From positions 120,303,947 to 120,367,946 of the forward strand of contig CM056573.1 in assembly GCA_029721435.1 (NCBI GenBank): a DNA stretch of 64,000 nucleotides. The letters are read 5' to 3'. The first letter of the stretch is position 1. Each line of letters opens with the position of its first letter. The position numbers and the translations under genes are program-made. Below the pieces are notes generated by a model. The model was given only the letters and a program-made list of their open reading frames with translations. It was not told the origin of the DNA and did not search any database. Shown piece by piece: positions 12,852-27,000 of the stretch. The DNA is from Gymnothorax reevesii. Lineage: Eukaryota > Chordata > Actinopteri > Anguilliformes > Muraenidae.

Positions 12852-15800
12852 GCTCTCAGACCCTCTTTCGCCCCCTCCCTCCAGGCCTTGAACCAGTTGT
12901 TTGAGAAGATCATGGCCCTGGACATCGACGAGCGTCACCTCCTTCGCCTGGGCCATGGAGAGGAGGAGTTAGAGACGGAGAAGGATTTCAGCAGGTGAGA
13001 AGGGACATGTGCGCCCCTAAACTCTGCGCTCGGACTCTCGCGCAAATCCCTGCTGGCACTCCAGCACACGCGCCGAGCAGAGCCAGTGCAGACGTGCTTT
13101 CATTAGTCCAAGCAAACACTTTGACAGGGCTACTCAATACCCTGCGTTTTGGCCTGCGTCCTGGACGTGTTTATCGCCATTAAAGCCTGTTCTCTCCTCG
13201 CCGCCTGTCACTGCTGTGTGTCCTCCTCTTTGCTGATCCTCGCTGTTCTTTAGGGATCGCTTCTGCCTAGCTGCCATACAGGGTTAGCATTAGCCCAGGT
13301 GCTCTGAATGCTTAGCTTTAGCTCATTTGCTCTGTAGTGTTGGCTTTTACCCTGGTGCACTGAAGTTTTGGCTTTAGCTTGGGTGCAATGAAGTGCTATT
13401 TTTAGCCTTGCCTCTCTCAGGGGTTTGCTTTAATGTAACTGCTTTGAAGTATCAGCTTTAGCCCAGCAGCTCTGAGGGGTTTTTGTCTTGTTGCTCTGAA
13501 GCATTTGCTTTTGCCTTTTTTTAGCCTAGCTGTTCTGAAGTTTCAGTTGTAGCCTAGCTGCTCTGAAGGGATAGTTCTTGCTTTGCTGCTCTATATGGTT
13601 AGCTTTAGCCTAATAGCACCTGTCAATTGAGCCAGTCCTCCTCCACCTCCTCTCTGGCAATTTGATTCATGTTCGCCACTGTTTATTTCTATCTATGCTC
13701 CTTCTGCTGGCTGTTCGTTACACTCATCTCCTATAAAGGCTCATTTATGCTCAACGTTAAGTACGGATATGGATACGGACGGAGCCCTCTATCCATACTC
13801 TGGATTTATTTCGTCCGTTTTGCAGCATGTTTGCAGGAAGCTTAGGCCATATATAAAAAAAAAAAGAAAGAAAAAAGTTGGTGATCATCCTTTTGGGCAT
13901 GAAAAAGTGAGGCGGTGGGAGGTTTTTTAAAAAAAATTTTAAGGACTGAAACTGGTGGAAACGTGTTTTAACGGTAGACTGTTTAGATATTTGCGCATGT
14001 GCGACATTGTTCAACAAACGCTCACTAGAGGGCCGATCAGTCATCCCAGTTGAATCAAATACTGCAAAGTTTGAATCACTGACGCTTGTTTTTCATGTTT
14101 TTTCCGTAATTCTAGACATTTTTTTAATGGAAAAAAAAACTATTAAAAAAAAAAAAATTGGGGCAGCACCGTTTTTGCCAGTCAGGCGGGGATGATCACC
14201 CCTAGTTTTTTTATATGGCTTTACGGATACGGATGAAACAGAGCAGTACCACCGCCAGCTGTGGGGGCAGTATAGCCGATAGTAAAAAGACTTATCTACG
14301 AGAGAGACGCGAAGAAGAAAACTTTCGACACAGGTATGTGTTGTTGTCTGCAACTTTTCACTCTGAGCTGCCCCTTAGGTGGTCTACTGCTGAACATCCA
14401 TGCCAACACAAAAGAGGGCAGAGATGTGCACAACGATTTGAACTGACATATCTATTTTCATACTTATAGGGAGCATAATTGAGCCTCCAATCTCTCTTTT
14501 ATTGGGTGCTGGATATTTGATAGAGATATTGCTGTTTTATATGGGAATTTCCAGGATTTTTTTTTAATGGAGATCGACGGTGCAGCTGCCTTTATACACT
14601 CTCTCAGAAGATTAAATCAAGCCGCCTCTGCTCTGAGCTTAACAAAAAAAATTAAGTACGCTTTCGAGGTAATCCAAGTTTTATTTTTTATTTTATTTTC
14701 ATTTTTTAGGTTGCCAGCCATAGGCCAGTAACCTATTGTCATCACTTTGCGTCCGTCGGCGTTGTCCGTTTAAAGCCGCATCTCAATAACGGCCTAATTA
14801 ATTTTTTTTTTTTAATTTGGGGATGTGATCAAATAGCTCATCAAGTTAATGCCTGAGCAAAACTTTTTTGATTGAATCGTTCGTTTAGACTTGGCGGCCA
14901 TTTTTATGTCAAATGGCCATTTTTGGCACTTCGGTGCAGTTTTCTCAAAAACTGTCTGGTGAATTTTTTTTTATCGCAGCAGTGGAATCAGTTTCATGAC
15001 CTGCTTTCAACGATGTAAACGGCGTTTTGATTGAATCGCTCCTTCATAGCGCCACTTAGGCAACGTGTCTGGACTAAAAATACACAAGGTGGAAAACATT
15101 CTGAAAAGCGGATGAAACGTGAATGAGAGATATGAATTATCGCTGTCACACGAAATGCCGTGGCAATGGCAAAGGCAGGATTTAATGTGAACTGTGAAAT
15201 TCCAAATGAAGCATCTCCTAGGGAGTATCGAAAGAAGACCCCAACGTCAGGTTGCATTCAAATTACTGAGCTGTTTTATGCGGATGACCTGGTTATTTTT
15301 GCCAACTCACTCGAAGAACTACAGAAAATGCGGTTTATTTATGATGATGGCTATAAACGCTTTAGCCTGCAAATGTCATATGACAAGACAGAAACTATGG
15401 TCTTTAATGTTGATGAGATGTTCATGGAAAAGGAAAGTTTGGTCACTATTGGCTCAAAGAGGTTAAAAAATGTCAGAAGTTTCAAACATCTTGGATATAC
15501 AATAAGTAACTCTACAAACACCTCACAATCAATTTACACAAGAATCGAGTCTGCTTTCCAAAAATGGGAAGAACTGAAACATCTCTTGACGGATAAGCGA
15601 ATTCAACTTACAACCAGAGTAAAATTTCTCACTGCATGTATAAGATCACGACTGCTGTATAGTGTTCAAGCCTGGGAATTATCGGAAGAGGAACTTAGAA
15701 AAGTCGAAGTTATATGGCATGGGTTTCTAAGAAAGATGGTTCGAGGAGGTTATAAACGGAAGAATGCTCCGAGTCACAAACTAACAGATGAACCAGCTGA

Positions 15801-18800
15801 CTGGAGCTTTGCGATATCCAACAAGAAACTGTTAGAGATTACAAGAACAACCCCTATTTGTCACTTCTGCGAACAACGACAACTAAAATATGTAGCCCAC
15901 ATTTGTAGAATGACTAATGACTCCTTGCAAAAGCAAATCTTATTTGCAGAAAAACAAGGGAAGGGACTGTGGAACAAAGTTGAACGATCACTTGACGTTG
16001 ATGGACAGCAAGCAATAAGGATGATGATGAGGAAGGATGACTTCAGGCAATTCCTTGAGGCTTGGCTCCGAGCTGGAGCTTTTTAACGCCAATATCGTGG
16101 AGACAACGTGTTGCTTTCGCAAGAATTCGTGTTTGCTTCCTGTTGAATCCGCAGACTGATGCTAGTTACTTTTCTCCTGGTGGAGCTGTAACTGCCGGCA
16201 GCCTTCAGGGCCCTTGGCCCTCCAGTTCAATCTCACATTCTACTGGTCTGAAAAAACCCTGCCACTGGAAGGAAACCTCCTGATGACTTGGCTCAACAGT
16301 AGCCTCAGTGATTATTTATACCTGAGCAACATCTTTGCGACCAATTCAAGTGTAACATCAGAACCACAGAATATATTCTCCCGCCTCATTTATACGAGTC
16401 CCTCTCCCATTTGTTCCCACTTCATGGAATAGCGGTGTAAGAAGGAGCGAGATTAGCGGTGACTAATGGGAGTGTTTGGGTATTTGGGTTTCTGAGAACA
16501 GGATTGAATTTTGTAAAGAAGCAGGCAGAGCCGGGAGCCTGACATGCTAACGTCATGCAGACAACGTCGAATTTCCCCAACACAAATGGGGAATTTATAT
16601 CCCGCCACAGAAGGTGAGAAATGAAAGCCTTTTCCAATCACCGTGAGTGGAGATTACTGCAGTGTGATTAGGTGCCTCCTTTCCCTGGTAAACTGTTTAG
16701 TATTTAACTGATGTTTTAATAAAAGCATGAATGGGGAAAGCGCATTTTGACTTCTGTGAATTGGCGCATTCGAGGATGGCTTCAGGTGTGTCGTTTTGGC
16801 CATCTTGTGGTTGAGGCCAGGTTGTAGCTTTTAATTTTGACACGTTTTCAGTTGTGTTTATGATTAATCCTCCGAGAGGCTTAGCATAATCTTTATATAG
16901 TATTACCTCCAGTAATGCACCCTCCTGGCACTGATCCTCACTGCGTGTTCTGGGTGACATACACTGCCAGCCACACTGACGGTAAGAGCTTTAGGGCAGC
17001 CCCAGTGCAGCCAGCAGTGCGCCAACTGGTCGTGTTTCTAACACGTTCATTGAACTTTGCATTGAATGTGGAACAGCCGTCTTGGGGTGTTGATGGATGA
17101 TGTGTTCAGTAAGTTTCAAGTTCTGCCAAAACTTACAGGTCTGATGACCTCCAGTTACAAGTTTTGTTGCCTCTTCTCTAGTACGAGAGGCATAAAGGCT
17201 GCAGGAAGTTACTTTCCTAGAAAGAGCAAGAGGGAGATTTAGATCATAAACGCCATTGCCTTTCCCTCTCTCCTCCTCTCCCTGCTGGAGCCCCTCCCTC
17301 CAAGCTCGTTCGAGTTGAGTTCACCAGCGGTACACAGAAACACATGAGCACCAGTATTTTTTTTTTTATGAAGTAAGAAACACTATTGATTACAGAAAGT
17401 AAACATTATAGCATTTGTTACCCACAGACACCTACCACGTCATCTCAATGTCCTCATGATTGTTCTTGGTAATCGAAAGATGATAGAGCAACGAGGCTAC
17501 GCATCAGCCAAGCAAGTGAGCAAACTGATGTCACCTACGCATCGTTGGCATGATCTACCGAAACAAATCACTTGCCGTTTGTATTACAAAAACAACTCAG
17601 CAATGAATGACTAAATTTTTCTTAACATCATTGTAGTGTACAAGTGGCTCCAGGTCCAACCACAGAATGAGGGAAGGTGATGGACTACAAAAAACAAGCT
17701 TGTTTCCATGCCTGTACGTTGGGGTAAATTTGGCTTCCCAACTGCTTCCTACCAGTTAATCTGGCAATTTTCAGTGCCTCACCATACTAGGCTAAACAAA
17801 GCTAGATCCTACCCTGGGCAATCAAGCATGTGTACACGCCGGTTATGAGTGCTACAGTTTCTAATTATTTTGCACTGTCCAATATTCTGAGAGGTTGCTT
17901 TTACATTATGACAACAGGACCCCAGTCAATTGTAAATACATGTGCTGACAAGTGTTAATGTGGAAGCATGCTAACAAGATACTCACTGGCACAATGCTTG
18001 CAGATATCTCAAGTACTTGCGCATGGTTTATGTGCATTGCAATTATTACTACCAAACTCCTCCACCTCCTTGTTTGGCTGCATTTCTGCTAGTGTCTTAA
18101 GCCTGCCCCAGACGGTGCTACTTTGCCTGAGGCAAGTGACACGTACATACTGCATCAGGCAATGCTGCACTGTATGGGGATGGTTTTTACTGCGTAAATT
18201 CCTCGCATGACCGTGCAGCAGCATATCTAGCATGCTATATATTTTCATGTCACGCGAGGAGTTACTCGCTGTGTGGGGGCTACCTGCTGCTGTGTTACTC
18301 GTGCTTGACCGATCACGGCATGCAGACCCGTCATATGATGTGCAGATGAGTCATGTGATACAGAAAAATGGCGGCGCCCTCTGAAACTAACAGACATCCT
18401 GGCCGAGGATAAATTAGTTGAATTGTGGCCATTTTTCTGTATTATGTGACTCATCTGCCCATCATATGACGGGTCTGCATGCTGTGATTGGTCAAGCACG
18501 AGTAACACTGCAGCAGGTAGCCTCCACACAGCGAGAAACTTCCTCGCATGACGTGAAAATATCTAGCATGCTAGATACGCTGCTGCTCTGTCATGCGAGG
18601 AAGTTACACAGCAAAAATCATCCCCACACGGTGCAACATTGCCTGATACAGTATGCACACGTGTCACTTGCCTAGGTCTGTCTCTCAGTGAGTATAACAG
18701 TAATACAGTTGTTGACACCAGAGGAACTGTAAGCGTTGGTGGAGAGATTCTCACTGTCTAGATCTGTCAAACAGAGATCCAGATTTGCTCTCAGAGATCT

Positions 18801-21800
18801 TCTGTTACTGATAGCTGATATGATGTTTTGGTTTCATTGGGTAGAAACGTTACAATAAGTTGCCAACTGCATTTTTAAGCTTCTCTCGGAATTGAGGCCA
18901 GATGATATTGGTCTTGATCGTGGGAGAGTGCATGTGCGTAGGAAAGTTGCTGAACGGCATGTGCGCAAGAAGTGATTGCCTCTGCGTTAGAAACTCCTCT
19001 TCGCTCGGATTGGTTGATTTTGCTCAAGCTCCGAGGATTCTTGATGCCATCAGAAGCAGTGGGAGAAGCAAAACGAACCTGATTTTACGGATGTACTGCT
19101 GTCAGTACAGAGTGACACCTTCAGCAAATATAAAGTTATTTTTGAAGAAGTTAGCCACTGCTGTTTTAAAGGGAAATTAGAGTTGTTTACAGAGTGTTAG
19201 TTGCTCACCTCTCTCTAAACCCTGCACACAGGTATGGCAGAGTGAATTATGTGCTGGCGCGTAGACTGGAGCTGCTCCGGGAGGTGGGCCGACTGCAGGA
19301 GAGCCTGGGCGTGCCAGGGGATGTTTCGTACACCTGCGAGACCGCTGGGCATTTCTACCTGTACCAGGTAAAAACATCACACACATCTCAACATCTTCCT
19401 GGTAAAAACACCACACCCTCGGCCTGTTCCTGGTTCAGTTGTCATCTTCTTTCTTCCTGAAATGGTTAAACATCCCTCCTTCCTTATATGTACCTGGTAA
19501 AGTAAGCAGCACCTACCATGTTAACATGTCAGTGCTTCTTTCAATGAAAAGCAAATTTTAGCTTAATTTGCATCTCATTTTTTGTGTCCTCTTTTCCTGT
19601 TGAAAAGTTGGTTAGCTACAGTTCTGAGCGTTAAGTACTGGGATGTCTTTCCCGCGTGTGGACATATGAAAGCTGTGGACGTATGAAAGCTGACTGCTCT
19701 TTCTGGGATTACTGATAGGGATTAGCACAGAGGAGCTGCTTCGGGGAGTTGTAGGGCCTAGCTGTCAGCGCCGTAGCAGATGATTCTACAGCACCACGGC
19801 TTAGGAGGGCTAGTGTGTTGGGCTAACTGTTAGTTCCACAGCCGATAGCTCCTCAGCACTGTTGTTCAGGGGGGTATTAGTGTGTTGGGCTAGCTGTCAG
19901 TTCTGGAGCCAATCGTTCTACTGCACTGTGATTTTGGAGAAGCTGCTGTGTGTAGCCTACGAGGGTTAGCAGTCAGTTCCACAGTTGATATCTCTACAGC
20001 ACTGCAGTTTCAGGTAGCAGTGTGTAGGGTTGGCTGTCAGCGATGGCCAATAGCTCTACAGCACTGTGGTTTAGGAGAGGAAGTACTGTGAGGGGTTAGC
20101 TGTCAGTTCCAGAGCCTATGGCTCTACAGCACCAGGGTTTCGGAGAGGTAGCAGTGCGTCGGGTTAGCTGTCAGTCCCAGTGCTGATAGCTCCACAACAC
20201 CAGGGTTTTGGAGAGGTAGGAGTGCATTGGGTTAGCTGTCATTTCCAGTGCCGATGGCTCTACAGAACCAGGGTTTCGGAGAGGTAGCAGTGCGTTGGGT
20301 TAGCTGTCAGTTCCAGTGCCGATGGCTCTACAGCACCAGGGTTTCGGAGAGGTAGCAGTGCGTTGGGTTAGCTGTCAGTTCCAGTGCCGATGGCTCTACA
20401 GCACCAGGGTTTAGGAGAGGTAGCAGTGCGTTGTGTTAGCTATCAGTTTCAGAGCCAATGGCTCTACAGCACCTGGGTTTAGGAGAGGTAGCAATATGCG
20501 GGGCTAGCTGTCAGCTCCATCGCGGATGGCTCTTCAGGACTGTGGTTTCGGAGAGGGTGAGAATAGGAGCTGTCAGGAAGATGAGACTGAACGGCGGGTG
20601 GGAGCGCTGGGATTCCACACATTCTCCGTCTGTCACACAGAATGTCCTGGCTGTTTACAGGGACCCCGGTGGGCTTCCACTCCTCTCCTGTCCACCTTGA
20701 GTTTTCAGTTTACTGCGTGCGTCCGTGCGTGGGATTTACTTACTACAAAGTGAGAACCAAAAAAAACTTTTTGCCTACAGAGTAGGGGCAATTTTGGGAG
20801 GTGAGGACATTTTTCAAGAGCCCTCACAACTACAAAGGCAAATTGTGACTTATTAGTTAAGGTTAGGGGTAAGGTTATAACTAGGGATGGGTTAAGGGTG
20901 AGGGTTTGAGCTAGGCATGCCCTACTAAAAATTAAGATTAGGCAAAGGCTGTCGAGATGCACAAAGAATGAATGGAAGTCTATATAATGTCCTGACAAGG
21001 ATAGAAGTACAAGCATGTGTGCGTGTGCTCGCGCGCCCTTGTGTCTCTGTGTATAGGGGAGGGCTGTCTGTTTGAGTCTAAGTATTGTCAATGCTTTTTT
21101 TTTTTGGCAAATTCTCATTCTTCTGTCATTAGGCGCTTGTGAAGCCTCAGTAAACCATTGCACTGATCTAATCTTAGTAGTCACTGTTATGCCTTGCTTT
21201 TGGAGGCATGTCATTGGAATTTGCTTTGTTCAAATCCCAAACCCTCATTGTCTGTGTACAGTTTACATGTTCTTCCTTAGTTCATGACCTTCATCTAATA
21301 TCCGTATTGAGCTCTGAGTCCGAATGCATGTAATAGGCTGAATGGGGACTCTATATTTTCCCCTAGATATGCAGAATGTTATATACATACTGCGATGCAT
21401 TGGCTCTCTGTCCAAGTTACACTCCTGCTTCTCGGCCAGCAGTAGCTGGGTTTACGCAGAGCCTAATATTCCGATTAGAATCGGTTAAGATGCCCGAACT
21501 GAAATAAAATGCTCCATGTAACCACCTCAATCAGAATAAACAGGCCTAACCCGAATTGAGTTTCATTCCGTTTCAGAGCGGTAGAATATTCCTTTTCCCA
21601 AACTGATTAAAAGTAAAAATTTATCCTGTAAACGGTGAAACAGAAAGTTGTCTGGCTGCGTTCTTTCTGCACATGCTCGGTCTGACGTAAAAGCACAGTG
21701 ACTTAACTTCACTTGCAAATATGGTGCTGGTGGCTTTCAAGCACAGCGCGCTGAACTGTGGACTACTGAGTATTTGTTTTTAATACAAACTCTCAAAGAA

Positions 21801-24005
21801 CTGAAAATTATTGCTCGCTTGGACCGAGCTAAACAAGAAGTAGCAAGTGAACTGTTTAAAAAAAAAAAAAAAAAACTCAATGAAAAACTCAAAGCTGGGA
21901 TAAATGTTGAACAAATTGTAACCGCTGGAAAACTATGAAGGCTGGCTACTATTAGCATAAACAGCAGAACAATTTAAGTGGATACTTCTTTCATCAATCT
22001 GAGCTTGTCAACAGCTGTAAAATGTCTGTTCTGATTAAATGCGTTGGCGCGTATAAACACCAGATCAGAATAAATCACATTACTTTTCAACTGTTGACCA
22101 GAAATCTTCAATCAGAATGAGAAAGTCAGCATGTAAACCAGGCTAGTGTGTGCTGGTAGAGGTTCGCACCCCTACGTACCAACCCCCCGCGCAACCCTGA
22201 TCGCAAATAAGCCTCTTAGAAAACGCATAGATTGTGGTTGTACCGCCAGTAAAAGCTGATACGCTTGTGAACTTTATATTCCGCACCAGAAATATCCGCG
22301 GCCGCTTTTAAGCATGCAATGGGGGGGCAGGGGTGTGTTTTACTCTGGGGTATTTCAGAAGTGTGTTTGGGGCTGTGGAGTCCCTTGCATTACATGATTT
22401 ATTTAGCAGATCCATTTGACCGAAGTGACTTGCGCATCATTAGGATTAGCAGGGGTCTGTCCATACTTGAGCTATGTGGGGTTATCTGGCTTTACTCAGG
22501 GGCCCAACAGCTGCTGTGGTTGTGTGTGTCTCCCCACCCCCCGCCGGAGGGAGAAGGGAGACGTTTTGTTTTAGGCTCGGTTCTGTTAGCGTTTGACTCC
22601 AAAACCGTTTGCACGATCTTAACGAAACTCTGCATCCTTACTACTCAAGTCCTGCAGTGGTGCCTTTTGGTATGTGCCTTTCTGTCTGTCTGTGCGTTTG
22701 GTGAGTTTGGCAGGGAAGGGGGGCCGGTTGGAGATGTACGTTTTTACGAGTAAAAACACGTTCTAGTGTTTATTGTAGCTGAGCTGGGATTTGAGCCAGC
22801 AACCTCCCCGGTGCCAGACCAGCACCTCAGCTGCTTTGTCAGTGATCCCCAGATCTGGCCCCCAAATCCAGCCCCTGTCTTTAGTCAACTAATTAACTGA
22901 TAGCCTCTGATTGGCCTGACTGCCTTCTCACTCTGAAGTAAACGGAGGACGGAGGAGCAGCAGGTCTCAGATCTTGAGGGCCATAATTTGATGAACTCTG
23001 TGCTCAGCTGCATGCTGCTCCCCGCTGGGGCGCATGATCACACTGTCGCCCCCTACAGGTGGTGTCCCGCTGGGAGGAGTACATGAGCAAAGTAAAGCCG
23101 AAGCCCAGCCGGGCTGTGAGCGCGGAGGATGTGTCGGCCTGCTTCCCCTTCCTCAAGTACTTCTCCAACGCGCCCCAGCCCGTCTTCAAGGGCCAGTCCT
23201 ACGAGGAGGACATGGACATCGCCGAGGGCTGCTACCGACACATTCGAAAGATCTTCACCCAGCTGGAGGTATGCTGCGGTCTCTGAGAGCACAGTATCCC
23301 CATCACGCAAGGGGGCCTGAAACGGACAGTTCGCCGAGTGGAATCACTGTATTAGCTGGATAACTGCACTGATTTAAATGGTATTTTATGTCTTTCACAA
23401 AGACTAGTCACTTTGCACTTTACTGAGAACATTGGTAGATATCCTCAGATAACATCAAGGGCTCTAATTTCCTGGCGCAGCGCAGGTGGCGTAGCGAAGC
23501 GCAGGCCGCGCAGTGGTAATTTCGTAGGGCGCAGCCCGCGTAGTGGTAATTTCGTGAGGCGCGCAGCCTTCGGTAGACCAAGGTGCGCCGAGATGGGTGT
23601 GGCGGCGTAGTAGGGGGAGGTGTCACATATTCATGAAGACGCAGTGACAATTTCGTAGAAAAAGTCTCCGCTGGAGTTGCGCAAAAAACTCGCCAACTCC
23701 AACCTGGTTTAATTTCCGTGCAGTGGTAATTTGGCTGACCGGCGCTGAGAGCGCGCACGTCACCGAAATCTCACAGGCAGTTTTACAGAATGTCAGGCAC
23801 GTTTCAATGCAAGAAATAATTACAGGAAGCACGATTTCATGTAACTATCTGAATAAGGACATAAATTATTGTATCTATATCGATTGTCCTGATGTCAGAT
23901 TAAAGGCGGTTGCCACGCGTAATGGAAACTTGACCGGGCTTAATCAACGCAGCTGAATCTGTGATACAAACTAACGACTTCACATCTTTCTCAGCCAACC
24001 ACAAA

Positions 24006-24048
<43 letters not shown>

Positions 24049-27000
24049 ATGCTTGCGTTCTATGCTCATTAAAGCCGCTTCCACACTGGACGCGAAACGA
24101 ATTTTTCGCCCGACTGATTACAGACAAACTCAATGCAAAGACGCGATAGTTGGACAGGGTTTTAATATAGCTCCGTGTCCGAAAGTCATAAAAGTTCTAA
24201 TTTTTCCGAGTATTCCAGGAATTATTAGACGTGGAAACTTGGCCATTTTTGTGTTCCACCTTCACAGAATGCAAATTGATAGCTATCGACTTTTCTTGGT
24301 CTTTTTAGCCTATTCTTCTGTTTTCTTCCGTTGAAGATAGCCAGCAGTCTTTATTCGGTCTTTCTTTTGAAAATTAGTCAGATGGACCGAACAGATTCAC
24401 GCTTTATTTCCACAGCTGAGATAAAACAGTGCGTGAGCAAATCAATTCCATGACCATTGACAGTGTGAAGAAATTATCGCATGCACGATTAAGACTGTCC
24501 GACACGAAATGCAAAATACTCCATGTCCACCAGCCAGCAAAAAGTAAAAGTATTGAAATGAGAACAGATTTATAACGGGATATCAAACAAAGACCCGCCA
24601 ATAAATAAATCGCAGTGTTCATTGGATGCTCTGTTGTTAAAATGTTTCTTTTTATTCTTTATTTCATTATCATTCTGTTCTAATCGTCCTCTTTTTTTGG
24701 CCGTCAGACGCGGAGGCATTGTATATTGTCTCGCGCCAGTGTTGACTCACTTTATTGAGCAGAGCTTAAACAGAAACATTGATTGAAATTCTCGGTACTC
24801 ATCTTGAAGAACTGAACCCTCTTATCAAACATTCACGTTTAATGTCTGAAAGAGTCAGTAGATTTGAAGAAATTAAAAACAATAATAGACTGTCGGACAC
24901 GACGATTTATTAAAACCCTGTCAGACCTTTGGACACAAGACGCAATCTGTCGAGCGAAAAATTCGTTTCGCGTCCAGTGTGCAAGCGGCTTAATACTAGG
25001 CTACTATTATTGTCACTTATGCTTTATCGTCTTTAGTGGGGGAAAGGAATGCAGCCTGATTGCGATGATCTCGTACTGAGTTAGGATCACATATTGGAAA
25101 TAAATGTGTAACGTATCTTGCTTTGTTGTATATGCATGTTAATCCCAAAATTTTAAGCAGCTACAGTTTGTAATAATAGAAACACGCTATCCATCGTTTC
25201 TCTTGCCAGTGAGCAATATTTGACTCGGCTGGGTCGCCTTCTATATTCTAACACATTAAAGGTGAGGTGAGGAGCTCATTTGACTGGTGAAGATTTGACT
25301 CGGCTGTGTTATACCCAAACACGCCTTCTTTGCCAACTTGCGCTGGAAGGAGGGGCAGAGGCGGGACAGAGGAGTACTTGCGCCAGGCTACGCCGGGCAC
25401 GAAATTGCCACATACGCCTGGACACACACCGTTGGCGCGGTGCACCCCCCATGCGCTGCGCCTGCGCCGCGCCTGCGCCTGGTCTACGAAATTAGAGCCC
25501 CAAGTTTGAGCCAATCCTGTGAAGGACAAATTTTCTGTGTTGGCAGATCGGTAGAAACCGTTGGAGGAACCAGACTCTATCCATTCGCCATTTCCTCCAG
25601 CGAAACATTTTCCTGTTAGACTTAGAACCTCTTAACTCTGCAACACTGACTGAAGTTTTAAAAAAAAAAAAAAAAAAGGGTTGGTCGAGGAGCCTTATTT
25701 AAAAAACTTTTTTCCAACTTCTTTACAGGTTGTGTTTCCTGAGTGAGACACCATTCGCTATCTGTTTCCTAAGTAGGACACTTCTGAACTGACCCAATTA
25801 ATTAAGTCATTTATACATGTTTAAGCGTCCATATGTCAAATTTCAGATGCATACACGAATATGTTTACGAGAAAAAGCCACAAGAATGCTTAACTTTCCC
25901 ACATTATAGTGCGTATGCATTTTCACTGACTGTAATGCTTTACAGTTATTTTTTTTAAATACGCTGTTTTTTCTGGCCAATGAAAATGTATTGGATCATG
26001 TGTGACATAATCTGTCATCAAGGGACTTGGGAGGCTGAAGTGATAGGTGTCTGGGGTCTGGGGGGAAAAAGAATTGCTGTGGGAAAGGGCAATGAAAAAT
26101 CACCTGGCAAAATGCAGCTGTTTTTCTGATATCTGTACACATGAAGATTAAACGAAAAAGGAGTTTTAAATGAGCTCAAAGAAGTGTTTTTATTGCAGTT
26201 TATAAGTCAGGTTAAACCCAACATTGGTGTTGATTTTGCTGACTCAGGAATAACCTTACCCAATACCCTCGCAATACTGGCAGCGCTCAGTGTTTATAGC
26301 GAGGAGCTCTGGGATTCACACTCAGGAAACAGTTGGCGCACAGCTAAATCACCAACACTGGCATCCTCTTTCTGGCTGTAAAGCTGAAGTAAGTGATTGA
26401 AACAATATCAGGTTATTATGATAAGAAATCAGATAGCTTGACCGAAAACGTTACACAATCATTTATATGTGTAGTTTAAGGGAAATTTCAATAGAATGTT
26501 AGTAAAAATGTGTCTCACTCAGGAGACAGTTCTGTAAAATATTGTATATCATACTTAAAGAAGAAAAATGTTGTTTGTTAAGAAAAAAGGTAATTTATTA
26601 CGCACTGGTAATTGGTTAAGCTTAACTGCGTTCATTTCTCACTTGATCGGAATCAACTCGGAATTATTCATTTGTACACAATCATATTAATTTTTCATGT
26701 TTTACATGTCTCATTTTATTTTGTAAATCTGTAAATAAAGGGGCGTGCACATCTTTTCTGCTCCTACGCACCATTTATGAATGAGATCCCAGGTTTTACT
26801 CTGTGGCGTGATCCAGCTGACTTGATTATGATGTTTTGAGAGACACTTTCCGGGTCAACACGAATTCGTTTTGGTTCCATATGTGCTTCTCTATGTTTTC
26901 CTGGGCTTGTCGGGTGTTCTGCAACCTATGAAACACACTTGCGGTCCTCTGGGCAGGCTCAGTTATTCCAGGCAATGCAGGTAGAGCTCTGAGAGCATCA

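Larger units (their letters stand above)
12995..19231. other. aqr intron 6
   Basis: Contains the degenerate repeat at 13278-13617, A/T-rich sequence at 13740-14700 that may belong to an old DNA element, a hairpin head at 14707, the reverse transcriptase fragment and the foldback at 18130-18673. 16087-18100 and 18680-19231 hold nothing I can name. Confidence 0.6.
19368..23058. other. aqr intron 7
   Basis: Contains the 68-bp array at about 19735-20560, a fish-type interspersed repeat at 20805-21037 and a MITE at 21447-22145. 22150-23058 holds no named feature except GCTGGGATTTGAGCCAGC near 22790, faintly like an antisense tRNA B box. Confidence 0.6.
23459..25500. mobile_element. 2.0-kb TIR DNA element (host of a nested element)
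   Basis: The outer ends are GGGCTCTAATTTC at 23459 and GAAATTAGAGCCC ending at 25500, a 13-bp perfect inverted repeat followed inward by GC-rich GCGCAGG-type sequence on both sides. AGTGGTAATTTCGT occurs several times near the left end, like the subterminal transposase sites of hAT elements. No transposase ORF is present. No convincing target duplication is visible. Confidence 0.65.

Noticed and set aside
20705..21214. Antisense 169-codon frame
   Set aside because: It overlaps the interspersed repeat at 20805-21037 and has no recognisable domain.
22785..22845. tRNA-like segment
   Set aside because: Only a weak B-box-like word in antisense; no cloverleaf can be drawn.
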